Shown here: positions 32,193 to 40,961 of the stretch, one piece after another
How positions within the stretch are numbered: the first letter of the stretch is position 1
Layout of the letters: each line of letters starts with the position of its first letter
Assembly (NCBI RefSeq): GCF_016741775.1
Contig: NZ_JAERRK010000001.1
Span: 62,001 to 126,000 of the forward strand
Origin: Streptomyces actinomycinicus
Lineage (GTDB): Bacteria > Actinomycetota > Actinomycetes > Streptomycetales > Streptomycetaceae
DNA length: 64,000 nt
Reading direction: 5' to 3'
Made by a program: the position numbers and the translations under genes
The notes under the pieces: generated by a model
Databases searched by the model: none
Seen by the model: the letters and a program-made list of their open reading frames with translations, nothing else
What the model was told of the DNA's origin: nothing

Positions 32193-33509
32193 ATGAGCGC
32201 TCCGCTGTTCGAGGACGTCGACCCCGAGAGCGACTGCGACTGCCCTGGCTGCATCGACCGGCGGCGGACCGCCCCCGGCGCGCTGCCCGGCCGCCTCTGC
32301 GGCCACCCCGCCGCCCGCGGAGTCGTGGTCGTGGCCGCCACGTCCGCCGCCCTCGGCGCGGTCCCCCCGGCCGCCGCCCTCACTCCCGGCCACTCCCCGC
32401 ACCGCCAGGCCGTGCCCGGTGACGGCGAGCCCGAGACCCCGCAGGGCACCAAGGCCCCGCTGCACGGACCGGCGGGCAAGCCCGCGGCGTCCACCGCCCC
32501 GCTTCCCACCACCACCCGCACGGAGATCATCAACCGGGCCAAGGTCTGGGTGACGGCGCAGGTGCCGTACAGCATGTACGCCTACTGGTCCGACGGCTAC
32601 CGGCAGGACTGCTCGGGCTACGTCTCCATGGCCTGGGGGCTGCCCGGCAACGAGTGGACGGGCAGCCTCGGCCAGTTCGGGGTGAAGATCACCAAGGGGG
32701 AGCTGCAGCCCGGCGACATCCTGCTCTACCACAACCCGGACAACCCCGAGAAAGGCTCCCACGTGGTCATCTTCGGCGGCTGGACGGACTACACGCACAC
32801 CTACTACACGGCGTACGAGCAGACGCCCCCGCACGCCCGCCGGCAGACCACGCCCTACCCCTACTGGAGCCACACCGACAAGTACGTCCCCTACCGCTAC
32901 AAGGGCGTGACGAAGAGCGGCGCCGGTTCCTCGCCGGTCGCCGGCGCTGAACCGGCGTCCGCCACGAAGACGCAGGTGTCCTACCCGGGTGCGGGCTACT
33001 TCGGGCCCGGCGCCGACAACAAGTACGTCACCCTGCTCGGCGAGATGCTCATCGCCCGGGGCGGGCGCGGCTACTACGCGAAGGGCCCGGGCCCGGTCTG
33101 GGGCGAGGCGGACCGGCGGGCCACCCAGGCGTTCCAGCTGGCTCAGGGCTGGACGGGCGCCGACGCCGACGGGCTGCCCGGGCCGGGCACCTGGAACCTG
33201 CTCATCACGGGCACGGGCAAGAACATCAGCTCCGGCGCCGCCGGACCGGGCCGCCCGGCCTCGCACGGGGTGCCCGGCTACCCCGGACGGAACTACTTCC
33301 GGCCGGGTGCGGCCAACGACTACGTGACCCAGCTGGGCGTTCAGCTGGTGAAGAAGGGGTTCGGCCGGTTCTACGCCCTCGGTCCGGGTCCGCACTGGGG
33401 CGAGGCGGACCGCCGGGCCGTGGAGGCCTTCCAGCGCAGCCAGGGCTGGCGGGGCGGTGCGGCGGACGGCTATCCGGGGCCGGAGACCTGGCGCCGCCTG
33501 TTCGCCTGA
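32193..33509 (+). CDS. NlpC/P60-like protein with two peptidoglycan-binding domains
   Basis: A 438-residue protein. A short Cys-rich head (DCDCPGCIDRR) precedes a membrane-spanning segment near residue 48-66. Residues about 110-240 resemble an NlpC/P60-type cysteine hydrolase core (YRQDCSGYVSMAWGLP, LQPGDILLYH, SHVVIFGGW with Cys and His of the catalytic dyad). Two related C-terminal modules (ADRRATQAFQLAQGWTGADA and ADRRAVEAFQRSQGWRGGAA) are peptidoglycan-binding domains. ATG 32193 is supported by GAGGCAGG. It probably acts in the cell wall. Confidence 0.78.
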   Translation: MSAPLFEDVDPESDCDCPGCIDRRRTAPGALPGRLCGHPAARGVVVVAATSAALGAVPPAAALTPGHSPHRQAVPGDGEPETPQGTKAPLHGPAGKPAASTAPLPTTTRTEIINRAKVWVTAQVPYSMYAYWSDGYRQDCSGYVSMAWGLPGNEWTGSLGQFGVKITKGELQPGDILLYHNPDNPEKGSHVVIFGGWTDYTHTYYTAYEQTPPHARRQTTPYPYWSHTDKYVPYRYKGVTKSGAGSSPVAGAEPASATKTQVSYPGAGYFGPGADNKYVTLLGEMLIARGGRGYYAKGPGPVWGEADRRATQAFQLAQGWTGADADGLPGPGTWNLLITGTGKNISSGAAGPGRPASHGVPGYPGRNYFRPGAANDYVTQLGVQLVKKGFGRFYALGPGPHWGEADRRAVEAFQRSQGWRGGAADGYPGPETWRRLFA

Positions 33510-33606
33510 CCGGCCCCGCCCCGGCCGGTCCCGGCGCGTCCCCTGCCGACAACTGCACACCCCACCCCTGTTCATGACGCATCTGGCGCGGAGGCTGGAG
33601 GCACGC

Positions 33607-34743
33607 ATGAGTACGACCACGTCACACACACCGCCGGAGTCCGAGGAGCAGCCGGAGGGCGGCGCCGCGGGCCCCGGCACCCGGCCGGCCCGTCTCATCC
33701 AGAACGAGGCGACCACCGAGATCCCGGTCCACCTGCTCTTCCGGGACGACCCCGACCCGGTGAAGGTGCCGCTGAAGCCGGCCGTGGTGGCCCGCAGGCA
33801 GGGCACCGGCGAACAGCCACGCCAGCGCCGGCCGGTCCCGGTGCGCCGCCGGCCGCTGCCGGAGGTCGACCCGGAGCTGGCGGAACGCCCGGCGCGGGTG
33901 CTGCCCGGCGTGGCCGGGGTGCTCGCCGGGGCCTGCGGGGTGACCGGGTGCCTGGCCACGACCTGGTGGGCGGGTCTGCTGCCCCCGCTCCTGGCGGAGG
34001 CGCTGCGCATGCCGGGTGGTGCGGGCGGGGGTCTGGGCCCGGCGCAGTGGGCGGCGTACGCGGGGGCCGGGGCGCTCGGCGTGGCCGGCTTCGGCGGCCT
34101 GGTCCGGGGGCGGACCGGGCGGGCCTGGGTGCTCGGCCTGTTCGGCCGCTACCGGGGGACGGTCCGGCGCACCGGGCTGCTCTGGATGAATCCGCTGGTG
34201 CTGCGCCGCCGGGTGGACGTGCGGCTGCGGCACTGGCGCAGCGAGGCGATGACCGCGACGGATCCCGACGGGATGGCGCTGCGGGTGGTCGTGCTGGTGG
34301 TGTGGCGGGTGCGCGACACCGCGCGGGCCCTGCTCGGCATCGAGGACCACGAGGCCTATCTGCGCGAGTGCGTGGAGTCGGCGCTGGCCCGGGTGCCGGT
34401 GGAGCCGGCGGGCGGCACGCGCGGCGGGACGACGGCGGCCGGGGACGCGCTGACCCGGCTGGTCGCGACGGAGGCGGCACCGGTCGGCGTGGAGGTGTTC
34501 TCGGTGCAGCCGGTGCGGGTGGAGTACGCCCCCGAGGTGGCCGGCGCGATGCACCGGCGCCGGATCGCCGCGCTGGACGCCCGGCAGCGGGCCAGCATGC
34601 TCAGTTCGGTGGTGGATTCGGTGGAGGACACGGTGACCCGGCTGACCGTCCGCGGGCTCGTCGAACTGGACGACTACGAGCGCAAGGTGCTGGTCCGCGA
34701 CCTGACGGTGGCCTTCTGCTCGGGTCGTGCCGAGCCGGTCTAG
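33607..34743 (+). CDS. SPFH/Band-7 domain membrane protein
   Basis: A 378-residue protein. The N-terminal 85 residues are polar and probably cytoplasmic. Two hydrophobic segments follow (residues about 98-120 and 140-160), then a Band-7/SPFH domain: RTGLLWMNPLVLRRRVDVRL, VVLVVWRVRDTARALLGIED and ALTRLVATEAAPVGVEVFSV. The C-terminal MLSSVVDSVEDTVTRLTVRG suggests oligomerising helices. Family members organise membrane microdomains. GGAGG at 33596 supports ATG 33607. It is co-directional with the cell-wall gene before it. Confidence 0.78.
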   Translation: MSTTTSHTPPESEEQPEGGAAGPGTRPARLIQNEATTEIPVHLLFRDDPDPVKVPLKPAVVARRQGTGEQPRQRRPVPVRRRPLPEVDPELAERPARVLPGVAGVLAGACGVTGCLATTWWAGLLPPLLAEALRMPGGAGGGLGPAQWAAYAGAGALGVAGFGGLVRGRTGRAWVLGLFGRYRGTVRRTGLLWMNPLVLRRRVDVRLRHWRSEAMTATDPDGMALRVVVLVVWRVRDTARALLGIEDHEAYLRECVESALARVPVEPAGGTRGGTTAAGDALTRLVATEAAPVGVEVFSVQPVRVEYAPEVAGAMHRRRIAALDARQRASMLSSVVDSVEDTVTRLTVRGLVELDDYERKVLVRDLTVAFCSGRAEPV

Positions 34744-34794
34744 CACGGCCCGCGATTGGTATGGACATGTTCAACTAACGGCAATAATCTGAGA

Positions 34795-34810
34795 CTTGGT
34801 CTAGACCTAC
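34795..34810. promoter_or_regulatory. DasR-responsive element (dre) upstream of the LPMO gene
   Basis: CTTGGTCTAGACCTAC contains the perfect palindrome GGTCTAGACC, matching the dre consensus recognised by DasR, the GlcNAc-sensing GntR repressor of chitin genes in Streptomyces. It lies about 50 bases before the LPMO start codon. Confidence 0.85.
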
Positions 34811-34856
34811 CTGCACAGCTCACCGAACTCCCCACGTTCTCCCCAGGAGCGGCAGC

Positions 34857-35462
34857 ATGCGCACCAAGACCAAGTTGTCCGCAGTCGTGCTGGGTGCGGT
34901 GACCGCCGGAGCCTTCGCGCTCTCCACCGGCGGCGCCAGCGGGCACGGCTACACCGACCTCCCCATCAGCAGGCAGAAGCTCTGCCAGAACGGCACCGTG
35001 GCGAACTGCGGCCCGATCCAGTGGGAGCCGCAGAGCGTCGAGGGCCCCAAGGGCTTCCCGGCCGCCGGTCCCGCCGACGGCCAGATATGCAACGCGGGAC
35101 TGGGCCAGTTCGCCCAGCTCAGCTCGCCGAGGACACCGTCCGGCGCGGCCTGGCCCACCACCAGGGTGACGGGCGGTCAGTCGTACACGTTCCGCTGGCA
35201 GTTCACCGCCATGCACGCCACCACCGACTTCAGGTACTACGTCACCAAGCCGGGCTGGAACCAGAACCACAACCTCGCCCGTTCCGACCTCAACCTCACC
35301 CCGTTCCTGACGGTGCCCTACAACGGCCAGCGCCCGCCGGCCACGCTCAGCCACAGTGGCACCCTGCCGTCCGGCCTGAGCGGGCACCACGTCATCGTCG
35401 CGGTGTGGACGATCGCCGACACGGGCAACGCGTTCTACGCCTGCTCCGACGTCACCTTCTGA
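34857..35462 (+). CDS. AA10 lytic polysaccharide monooxygenase (chitin-active type)
   Basis: A 201-residue secreted LPMO. The signal peptide ends at GGASG, leaving His30 as mature residue 1 in HGYTDLPISRQKLC. The second copper-brace His is His120 in WQFTAMHATTDFRYY. Conserved aromatic and disulfide positions are present (NCGPIQWEPQSVEGPKGFP, YACSDVTF). AA10 enzymes oxidatively cleave chitin or cellulose. It is a single-domain enzyme without a carbohydrate-binding module. The dre site argues for chitin as target. A strong terminator follows. Confidence 0.93.
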   Translation: MRTKTKLSAVVLGAVTAGAFALSTGGASGHGYTDLPISRQKLCQNGTVANCGPIQWEPQSVEGPKGFPAAGPADGQICNAGLGQFAQLSSPRTPSGAAWPTTRVTGGQSYTFRWQFTAMHATTDFRYYVTKPGWNQNHNLARSDLNLTPFLTVPYNGQRPPATLSHSGTLPSGLSGHHVIVAVWTIADTGNAFYACSDVTF

Positions 35463-35477
35463 CCCCCGTCAGGGCAG

Positions 35478-35527
35478 GATCCGTGTGCGCCGGCACCGGG
35501 CGCTCCCGGTCCCGGCGCGCACGGATC
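35478..35527 (+). terminator. Rho-independent-like terminator after the LPMO gene
   Basis: GATCCGTGTGCGCCGG (35478-35493) pairs with CCGGCGCGCACGGATC (35512-35527) over 16 bp with one G-T wobble and an 18-base loop. There is no long T-tract, as is common in the genus. Confidence 0.8.
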
Positions 35528-35643
35528 GAACTGTCCCGATACGGATACTGAGCTTCTCCTGAGGCGGGCCGGCCCGTTCCCCGGGTACGTTCCTCGCACG
35601 CCGGCCGAGCGGGGACGGCGTACCTGACCACGGGGGAACCAGT

Positions 35644-36111
35644 ATGTTCGAGTCCTTCTTCTACGCCGTGCCCGCCCTCATGATCGTTGGCTTCGCCACC
35701 GGCGCCTTCCTGATGCTCCGCCGCGCGCGGCGGATCAGCGTGACGTGGGAGCGCGGTCTGCAGGCCGAGGGCCGCTGCCTGCGGATGTACACGACGACCA
35801 GCGGGGGCGGCGGGGACACGTCCGTGAGTACGACACTGCACCACGTCTACGAGTTCACCACCCGCGAGGGCCGCACGGTCCGGTTCGAGGAGGCGAACGG
35901 CCCCTCGACCGTCCTGGAGGGCGACTTCGTGACCGTCCGCTACCTGCCGGAGGCGCCCGAGCGGGCCACCGCGCTGCCGCCCGCGCGCGGCAAGCTCGCC
36001 GCCGGCACCGGATGCGGGCTCGTCTTCCTCGGAGTGGGCATCGCCTTCTGCATAGGCTTCATGCTCCTCGCCCACACGATCTTCGCCGAGTCGGACGGCA
36101 TGATTCCCTGA
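35644..36111 (+). CDS. DUF3592-domain membrane protein
   Basis: A 155-residue protein with helices at residues 5-25 and about 122-145 flanking a beta-rich extracytoplasmic or cytoplasmic domain (EGRCLRMYTTTSGGGG, YEFTTREGRTVRFEEANG, GDFVTVRYLPEAPERATALP). This is the layout of DUF3592 proteins, which are common and uncharacterised. GGGGGAACC precedes ATG 35644. It stands alone between the LPMO and the AMP-forming ligase. Confidence 0.75.
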   Translation: MFESFFYAVPALMIVGFATGAFLMLRRARRISVTWERGLQAEGRCLRMYTTTSGGGGDTSVSTTLHHVYEFTTREGRTVRFEEANGPSTVLEGDFVTVRYLPEAPERATALPPARGKLAAGTGCGLVFLGVGIAFCIGFMLLAHTIFAESDGMIP

Positions 36112-36151
36112 CCCTCCCTTTCTGATGCTCCGTCAGTTATCGTGCCGGGCC

Positions 36152-37813
36152 ATGGAGACCACGCCGCGCACGATCGCCGAGCTGGTCGCGGCCCGCTGGG
36201 GCGACCACCGGCCCGGACTGTGGTGCGGGGACCGGGTGCTGACGCAGCACGAGGCGGCCGCCGGTGCCGCCGCCCGGGCCGCGCTGCTGGCCGACCTGCT
36301 GCCCGCGGGTGCCGTACCGCACGTCGGAGTGCTGCTCGACAACACCGAGGAGTTCCCGCTGTGGCTCGGGGCCGCCGCGCTCGCCGGCGCGGCGGTCGCC
36401 GGGATCAACCCCACCCGCCGCGGCCCCGAACTGGCCCGGGACGTCCGGCACACCGAGTGCCGGATCCTGGTCACCGAGCGGGCCCGGCTGCCCCTGCTGG
36501 CCGGGCTCGACCTGCCCGGCGTACGGCTCCTCGTCACGGACACCCCGGAGTACGGCGCCCTCCTCGCCCCGTACTCCGGCGCCGTACCCGACCCGTCCCG
36601 GGCGGCCCCGGCCGACCGGCTGCTGCTGTACTTCACCTCCGGCTCCACCGGCGCCCCCAAGGCCGCGATCTGCTCCCAGGGCCGGCTGACGGCTGCCGGC
36701 CAGGCCCTGGTGCGGCAGTTCGGGGTCCGCGCGGACGACGTGCACTACATCTGCATGCCGATGTTCCACGGCAACGCGGTCATCGCCGACTGGGCACCCG
36801 CGCTGGCCGCCGGCGCCGGGGTGGCGCTGCGCCGCCGCTTCTCGGCCTCCGCGTTCCTGCCCGACGTGCGCCGCTACCGGGCGACCTACTTCACCTACGT
36901 CGGCCGCGCGATCCAGTACCTCCTCGCCACCGAGCCGCGGCCGGACGACCGGGAGCACCCACTGCGGCTCGGCTTCGGCACGGAGGCGGGCGCGGCGGAC
37001 GCGGCGGCCTTCGAGCGGCGGTTCGGGGCCCGGCTGGTGGAGGGCTACGGCTCCTCCGAGGGCGGGGCCGCGGTCCAGTGGGCCCCTGGCACCCCGCGGG
37101 GCGCGGTGGGCCCGGCCGGACCCGGCCTCGCGGTGCTGGATCCCGCCACGGGGCGGGAGTGCCCGCGGGCCGTCCTCGACCGCGCCGGGCGGCTGCTCAA
37201 CGGGGACGAGGCGATAGGCGAGCTGGTGAACCGGGGGCCGAACCCCTTCGAGGGCTACTGGCGCAACCCGGCCGCCGAGGCAGAGCGGCGCAGGGGCGGG
37301 GCCTACTGGACCGGAGACCTCTTCTACCGCGACGCCGACGGCTACCTCTACTTCGCCGGCCGTACCGACGACCGGATCCGGGTCGACGGGGAGAACCTGG
37401 CCGCCGCGATGATCGAGAACATCGTCGCCCGGTACGCGGGCGCGCGGGCCGTCGCCGTGTACGGGGTGCCGGACCCGGTCACCGGGGACCAGGTGATGGC
37501 GACGATCGCCGGGTCCTTCGACCCCGGGGGTTTCACGGAGTTCCTGGCGGCCCAGCCCGACCTGGGCACCAAGATGGCGCCCCGGTTCGTCCGGGTGGTG
37601 GAACGGATGCCGGTGACGGCGACGAACAAGATCGAGCGGGCCCGGCTGCGGCGGGAGGGGTACCGGTGCGCCGACCCGGTGTGGTGGCGGCCGCCGGGGG
37701 AGGAGTCGTACCGGAGACTGACCCGGGAAGACGCCGAAGGGCCCCTCGCTCTCGCGAAGGACCCTTCGATCTCGTGCGCCGCCAGGGACTCGAACCCCGG
37801 ACCCGCTGATTAA
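36152..37813 (+). CDS. AMP-forming acyl-CoA synthetase-like enzyme
   Basis: A 553-residue ANL-superfamily protein. The P-loop-like motif is YFTSGSTGAPKAAIC near residue 168. Others are VEGYGSSEGGAAV (A5), YWTGDLFYRDADGYLYFAGRTDDRIRVDGE (A7-A8, quoted in part) and the catalytic Lys in TNKIERARL near the end. It resembles long-chain fatty-acid or propionyl-type CoA ligases. The reading frame runs past the expected end through the antisense of the tRNA-Lys terminator and gene: the last 13 residues (CAARDSNPGPAD) are antisense tRNA. No clear ribosome-binding site precedes ATG 36152. Confidence 0.82.
   Translation: METTPRTIAELVAARWGDHRPGLWCGDRVLTQHEAAAGAAARAALLADLLPAGAVPHVGVLLDNTEEFPLWLGAAALAGAAVAGINPTRRGPELARDVRHTECRILVTERARLPLLAGLDLPGVRLLVTDTPEYGALLAPYSGAVPDPSRAAPADRLLLYFTSGSTGAPKAAICSQGRLTAAGQALVRQFGVRADDVHYICMPMFHGNAVIADWAPALAAGAGVALRRRFSASAFLPDVRRYRATYFTYVGRAIQYLLATEPRPDDREHPLRLGFGTEAGAADAAAFERRFGARLVEGYGSSEGGAAVQWAPGTPRGAVGPAGPGLAVLDPATGRECPRAVLDRAGRLLNGDEAIGELVNRGPNPFEGYWRNPAAEAERRRGGAYWTGDLFYRDADGYLYFAGRTDDRIRVDGENLAAAMIENIVARYAGARAVAVYGVPDPVTGDQVMATIAGSFDPGGFTEFLAAQPDLGTKMAPRFVRVVERMPVTATNKIERARLRREGYRCADPVWWRPPGEESYRRLTREDAEGPLALAKDPSISCAARDSNPGPAD
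37735..37768 (-). terminator. Hairpin after tRNA-Lys copy 2
   Basis: CGAAGGG and CCCTTCG arms (37762-37768 and 37735-37741) with an inner CTCGC/GCGAG stem form a hairpin directly after the tRNA on the minus strand. It lacks the T-tract found after copies 1 and 3 and lies inside the opposite-strand ligase frame. Confidence 0.6.
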
Positions 37814-37848
37814 GAGTCAGCTGCTCTAACCAACTGAGCTAGCGGCGC
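37775..37848 (-). tRNA. tRNA-Lys (anticodon CTT), copy 2
   Basis: The 74 bases are identical to copy 1, with the same cloverleaf and discriminator A. Its 3' half overlaps the 3' end of the convergent AMP-ligase frame by 39 bases (37775-37813). Confidence 0.97.
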
Positions 37849-37895
37849 ATGACTCCCGCCTTCCGCGGTTCGTGTTTCCCGCGGTCGGCGACGAA

Positions 37896-37935
37896 GAAAA
37901 TACTACCTGGTCCCCGGGGGTGCTCGTGACCACCC
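37896..37935 (-). promoter_or_regulatory. Promoter region of tRNA-Lys copy 2
   Basis: The minus strand has GGTGGTCACGAGCACCC followed by CAGGTAGTATTTTC, matching the block upstream of copy 1. TAGTAT is the likely -10, about 50 bases before the mature tRNA, so this copy has a longer 5' leader than copy 1. Confidence 0.55.
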
Positions 37936-37945
37936 GCGCGGGCGG

Positions 37946-38698
37946 CTAGATCGCCAGCGAGAGCAGGACCGGTGCCGCGCTGCGGTTGAGCGTGTCCGCG
38001 GCCTGCCTCAGCCGGTGCGCGTGCTCCACCGGGAGTGAGAGCGCCAGGCAGCCCACCGAGGAACCCGCCGTGACCGGTACGGCCGCGCAGACCGTGCCGA
38101 TCGCGTACTCCTGGAGGTCGAGCACGGGGACCGTCGGCGGCTGGGACTCCAGGCGGGACAGCAGCAGCTTGTCGCTGGTGATGGTGCGCGAGGTGAGGCG
38201 GGCCATCTTGTACCGGGAGAGGTGGTCACGGCGGGCGTTGTGGTCCAGCTGGGTCAGCAGGCTCTTGCCGACCGCGGTGGCGTGCGCGGAGCAGCGGAAG
38301 TCCACCCACTCGTTGACCGCCGGGGTGGCCGGCCCGGCGGCGTACTGGGTGACCCGGACCTCGCCGTCGACGTACCGGCTCAGGTAGACGGCCGCGCCGA
38401 CCGAGTCGCGCAGCCGGTCCAGGGTGTGCTGGAGCTTGTCGCGCAGTGCCTGCTCCCGGTCGTGCGCGGAGGTGAGCCGGCGCAGGGTGTCGCCCGTGAC
38501 GTACGCCCCGCCGGTGATCTGCTGGACGTAGCCCTCGCGGCGCAGCATGCGCAGCAGGGCGGTGAGCCGCTCGGGGCCGAGGCCGGTGCGGCGGGCCAGC
38601 TCGGTGCCGGTGACGCCGGCGGAGTGCCGGGCCACGGTCTCGAGTACGCGCAGCGCTTCCTGCGCGGAGTGGTACGGGGCGGTCGGCTCGATCCTCAT
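37946..38698 (-). CDS. IclR-family transcriptional regulator
   Basis: A 250-residue protein. The winged helix spans residues 8-70 (ALRVLETVARHSAGVTGTEL, LTALLRMLRREGYVQQITGG). The IclR effector domain follows, with CSAHATAVGKSLLTQL and LDLQEYAIGTVCAAVPVTA. ATG 38698 has GAGGGGGA at good spacing. An 18-bp palindrome lies 129 bases upstream. It sits next to, and in the same direction as, the ehu transporter operon, so it may control uptake of the ehu substrate; no direct evidence. Confidence 0.85.
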   Translation of the reverse strand: MRIEPTAPYHSAQEALRVLETVARHSAGVTGTELARRTGLGPERLTALLRMLRREGYVQQITGGAYVTGDTLRRLTSAHDREQALRDKLQHTLDRLRDSVGAAVYLSRYVDGEVRVTQYAAGPATPAVNEWVDFRCSAHATAVGKSLLTQLDHNARRDHLSRYKMARLTSRTITSDKLLLSRLESQPPTVPVLDLQEYAIGTVCAAVPVTAGSSVGCLALSLPVEHAHRLRQAADTLNRSAAPVLLSLAI

Positions 38699-38826
38699 GC
38701 AGGTCCCCCTCGGCCGCGATCCGGGTCGGCGGATCCTCTCCACGATAGCTGTCAAACCCGTACCGAGGAGAGGGGGTTGACGAGATTGGACCGGGCGCTC
38801 TCGCGCTCCCAGCAGGGGCGGAGATC

Positions 38827-38844
38827 CTCTGGCATATGCCAAAG
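38827..38844. promoter_or_regulatory. Imperfect 18-bp palindrome upstream of the IclR gene
   Basis: CTCTGGCATATGCCAAAG has a perfect core TGGCATATGCCA with only one outer mismatch pair. It lies between the IclR start and the ehuA stop and is a candidate operator. Confidence 0.4.
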
Positions 38845-38894
38845 TCATGTCCCAGGGACCGGACCTCGGCCTTCCTCCCCGGCACGTCCCTCGA

Positions 38895-39677
38895 TCACAG
38901 CACCGCGCCGAGGAACTCCCGGGTGCGCTCGTGCTCCGGCTCGCTGAAGATCTTCTCCGGCGGGCCCGTCTCGATGATCCGCCCCGAGTCGAACATCAGC
39001 ACCTGGTCGGAGATGTCCCGGGCGAAACCCATCTCGTGGGTCACGCACAGCATCGTGATGTCCGTGCTGCGCACGATGTCCCTGAGCAGATCGAGCACCC
39101 CCGCGACCAGCTCGGGGTCGAGGGCGGAGGTGACCTCGTCCAGCAGCAGCACCTGGGGCCGCATGGCCAGCGCCCGGGCGATCGCCACCCGCTGCTGCTG
39201 GCCGCCGGAGAGCCGGGTCGGCCGCGCGTCGCACTTGTCGGCCAGGCCCACCAGGTCCAGCAGCTCCCGGGCCCGCGCCTCGGCCTCGTCCTTCGACATG
39301 CCGAGCACCCGCACCGGGGCCTCGGTGATATTCCGCAGCACCGACATGTTCGGGAACAGGTTGAACTGCTGGAACACCATCCCGATCTTCTTGCGGATCT
39401 CCCGGACCCGCTTCTCCGGCGCCGGGAACAGCTGCTGACCGTCGACGGTGATCGTGCCCTCGTCCGGCTCGGTGAGGGTCATCAGCATGCGGAGGATCGT
39501 GGTCTTGCCGGAGCCGGAGGGACCGATCAGGGTGACGTGCCGGCCCGCGTCCACGGACAGGTCCAGGCCGTCGAGGACGGTGTTGTCCCCGAACCGCTTG
39601 GTCACGCCCTCCAGGCGTATCAGCTCGGTCGGCAGGGTGCCGGTCGCGGCCGGCTGCTTCGTGGTCTCAACGGACAA
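38895..39677 (-). CDS. ehuA: Ectoine/hydroxyectoine-type ABC transporter ATP-binding protein
   Basis: A 260-residue polar amino-acid-type ATPase: Walker A GPSGSGKTT, VFQQFNLFPNMSVLRNI for the Q-loop, signature LSGGQQQRVAIARALAM, Walker B VLLLDEVTSALDPE, and the H-loop CVTHEMGFA. It is the last gene of a four-gene set with 4-11-base overlaps (binding protein, two permeases, ATPase), as in ehu loci. It energises import. Confidence 0.82.
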   Translation of the reverse strand: MSVETTKQPAATGTLPTELIRLEGVTKRFGDNTVLDGLDLSVDAGRHVTLIGPSGSGKTTILRMLMTLTEPDEGTITVDGQQLFPAPEKRVREIRKKIGMVFQQFNLFPNMSVLRNITEAPVRVLGMSKDEAEARARELLDLVGLADKCDARPTRLSGGQQQRVAIARALAMRPQVLLLDEVTSALDPELVAGVLDLLRDIVRSTDITMLCVTHEMGFARDISDQVLMFDSGRIIETGPPEKIFSEPEHERTREFLGAVL

Positions 39678-40317
39678 GACGTCGCTCCAGGGTGCGCAGG
39701 AGAAGGGAGGCCAGGTACGAGACGACGATGAAGGCGATCCCGATCACCGTCAGGGGCTCGGTGAACTGGAAGTGCTGCTGCGAGACGAGCCGCGCCCGGC
39801 CCAGCATCTCCAGCACGCCGATCGTCATCAGCATCGGCGTGTCCTTCAGCATCGAGATGACGTAGTTGCCGAGCGGCGGCACCACCCGGCGGACCGCCTG
39901 CGGCAGGATCACGGCCGTCCAGGTGCGCCGCACCGGCAGGCTCAGTGCCGTCGCGGCCTCCCACTGGCCCGCGGGCACCGCCTCGATGCCGGCCCGGTAG
40001 ACCTGCATCGTGTACGTCGAGTAGTGCAGTCCGAGCCCGAGGATCCCGGTGGTCAGAGGGGACAGGGTCAGCCCCGTCTCGGGCAGCACGTAGAACAGGA
40101 AGAACAGCTGCACCAGCAGGGGGGTGTCCCGGACGAACTCCGTGAAGACGCCCACCGGCCAGCGCACCCACCGGGTCGGCGTGCGCACCAGCAGGGTCCA
40201 GACGAGCCCCAGCGTGAACGCGATCAGCGACCCCAGGGCCAGCGCCTCCAGGGTGACCAGCAGGCCCTGCCAGAAGTACGGCATGAAGTCGGCGACGGCT
40301 CCCCAGTCCCAGGTCAT
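39667..40317 (-). CDS. ehuD: Ectoine/hydroxyectoine-type ABC transporter permease EhuD
   Basis: A 216-residue HisM/GlnP-type permease with about five helices. The amino-acid transporter motif is EFVRDTPLLVQLFFLFYVLP, and the EAA loop is EAATALSLPVRRTWTAVILP. It overlaps ehuA by 11 bases and ehuC by 4 bases. With EhuC it forms the membrane channel. Confidence 0.82.
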   Translation of the reverse strand: MTWDWGAVADFMPYFWQGLLVTLEALALGSLIAFTLGLVWTLLVRTPTRWVRWPVGVFTEFVRDTPLLVQLFFLFYVLPETGLTLSPLTTGILGLGLHYSTYTMQVYRAGIEAVPAGQWEAATALSLPVRRTWTAVILPQAVRRVVPPLGNYVISMLKDTPMLMTIGVLEMLGRARLVSQQHFQFTEPLTVIGIAFIVVSYLASLLLRTLERRLVR

Positions 40318-40961
40318 CGGGCCACCTCCGCCTTAAGCCGCCGCTCCAGACCGCGCATGCCGCGGGTGAGCAGGAACGCGATCACGAAATAGATCAGCAG
40401 CAGGTACGTGTAGATCTCACCGCTCCGCTGGAGGGCGAGGCGGACCAGGTTGCCGCTGAACGCCAGGTCGCCCATGCCCGTGATGGACACCAGCGCGGTG
40501 CCCTTGAGCAGCTCGACCAGCAGGTTGGAGAAGGACGGGATCATCTCCGGCACCGCCTGCGGCAGCAGGATCAGCCGGAGGCGCTGCCCGAACGAGAAGC
40601 CGAGCGCGATGCCGCCCTCCCGCTGCGCCGGGTCCACCGCCTGCAGGGCGCCGCGCACGATCTCCGAGCCGTACGCGCCGTACGTCAGCCCCAGCGCGAG
40701 CGTGCCGGCCCACATCGGCACCAGCTGCCAGCCGAAGGCGACCGGCAGCACGAAGAACACCCAGAAGACCATCACCAGCGCCGACGTGCCGCGGAACACC
40801 TCCGTGTAGAAGGCCGCGACGAAGCGGACGAGGCGCGAGCGGTGGGTGCGCGCGGCACCCACGGCGAAGGACACCGCGGTGGCGAGCAGCGCGCTGTACA
40901 CCAGCAACTGGAGCGTGGTGCCTATGCCTTCGAGGACAAGCTTCCAGAGTCCCGCAGTCAT
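40314..40961 (-). CDS. ehuC: Ectoine/hydroxyectoine-type ABC transporter permease EhuC
   Basis: A 215-residue permease. EVFRGTSALVMVFWVFFVLP and the EAA-type loop REGGIALGFSFGQRLRLILLP are the family motifs. ATG 40961 forms an ATGA overlap with the end of the binding protein, so the set is translationally coupled. Confidence 0.82.
   Translation of the reverse strand: MTAGLWKLVLEGIGTTLQLLVYSALLATAVSFAVGAARTHRSRLVRFVAAFYTEVFRGTSALVMVFWVFFVLPVAFGWQLVPMWAGTLALGLTYGAYGSEIVRGALQAVDPAQREGGIALGFSFGQRLRLILLPQAVPEMIPSFSNLLVELLKGTALVSITGMGDLAFSGNLVRLALQRSGEIYTYLLLIYFVIAFLLTRGMRGLERRLKAEVAR

Noticed and set aside
36152..37813. NRPS adenylation domain or biosynthetic gene cluster
   Set aside because: It is a single stand-alone AMP-forming ligase with no carrier protein or condensation domain nearby.
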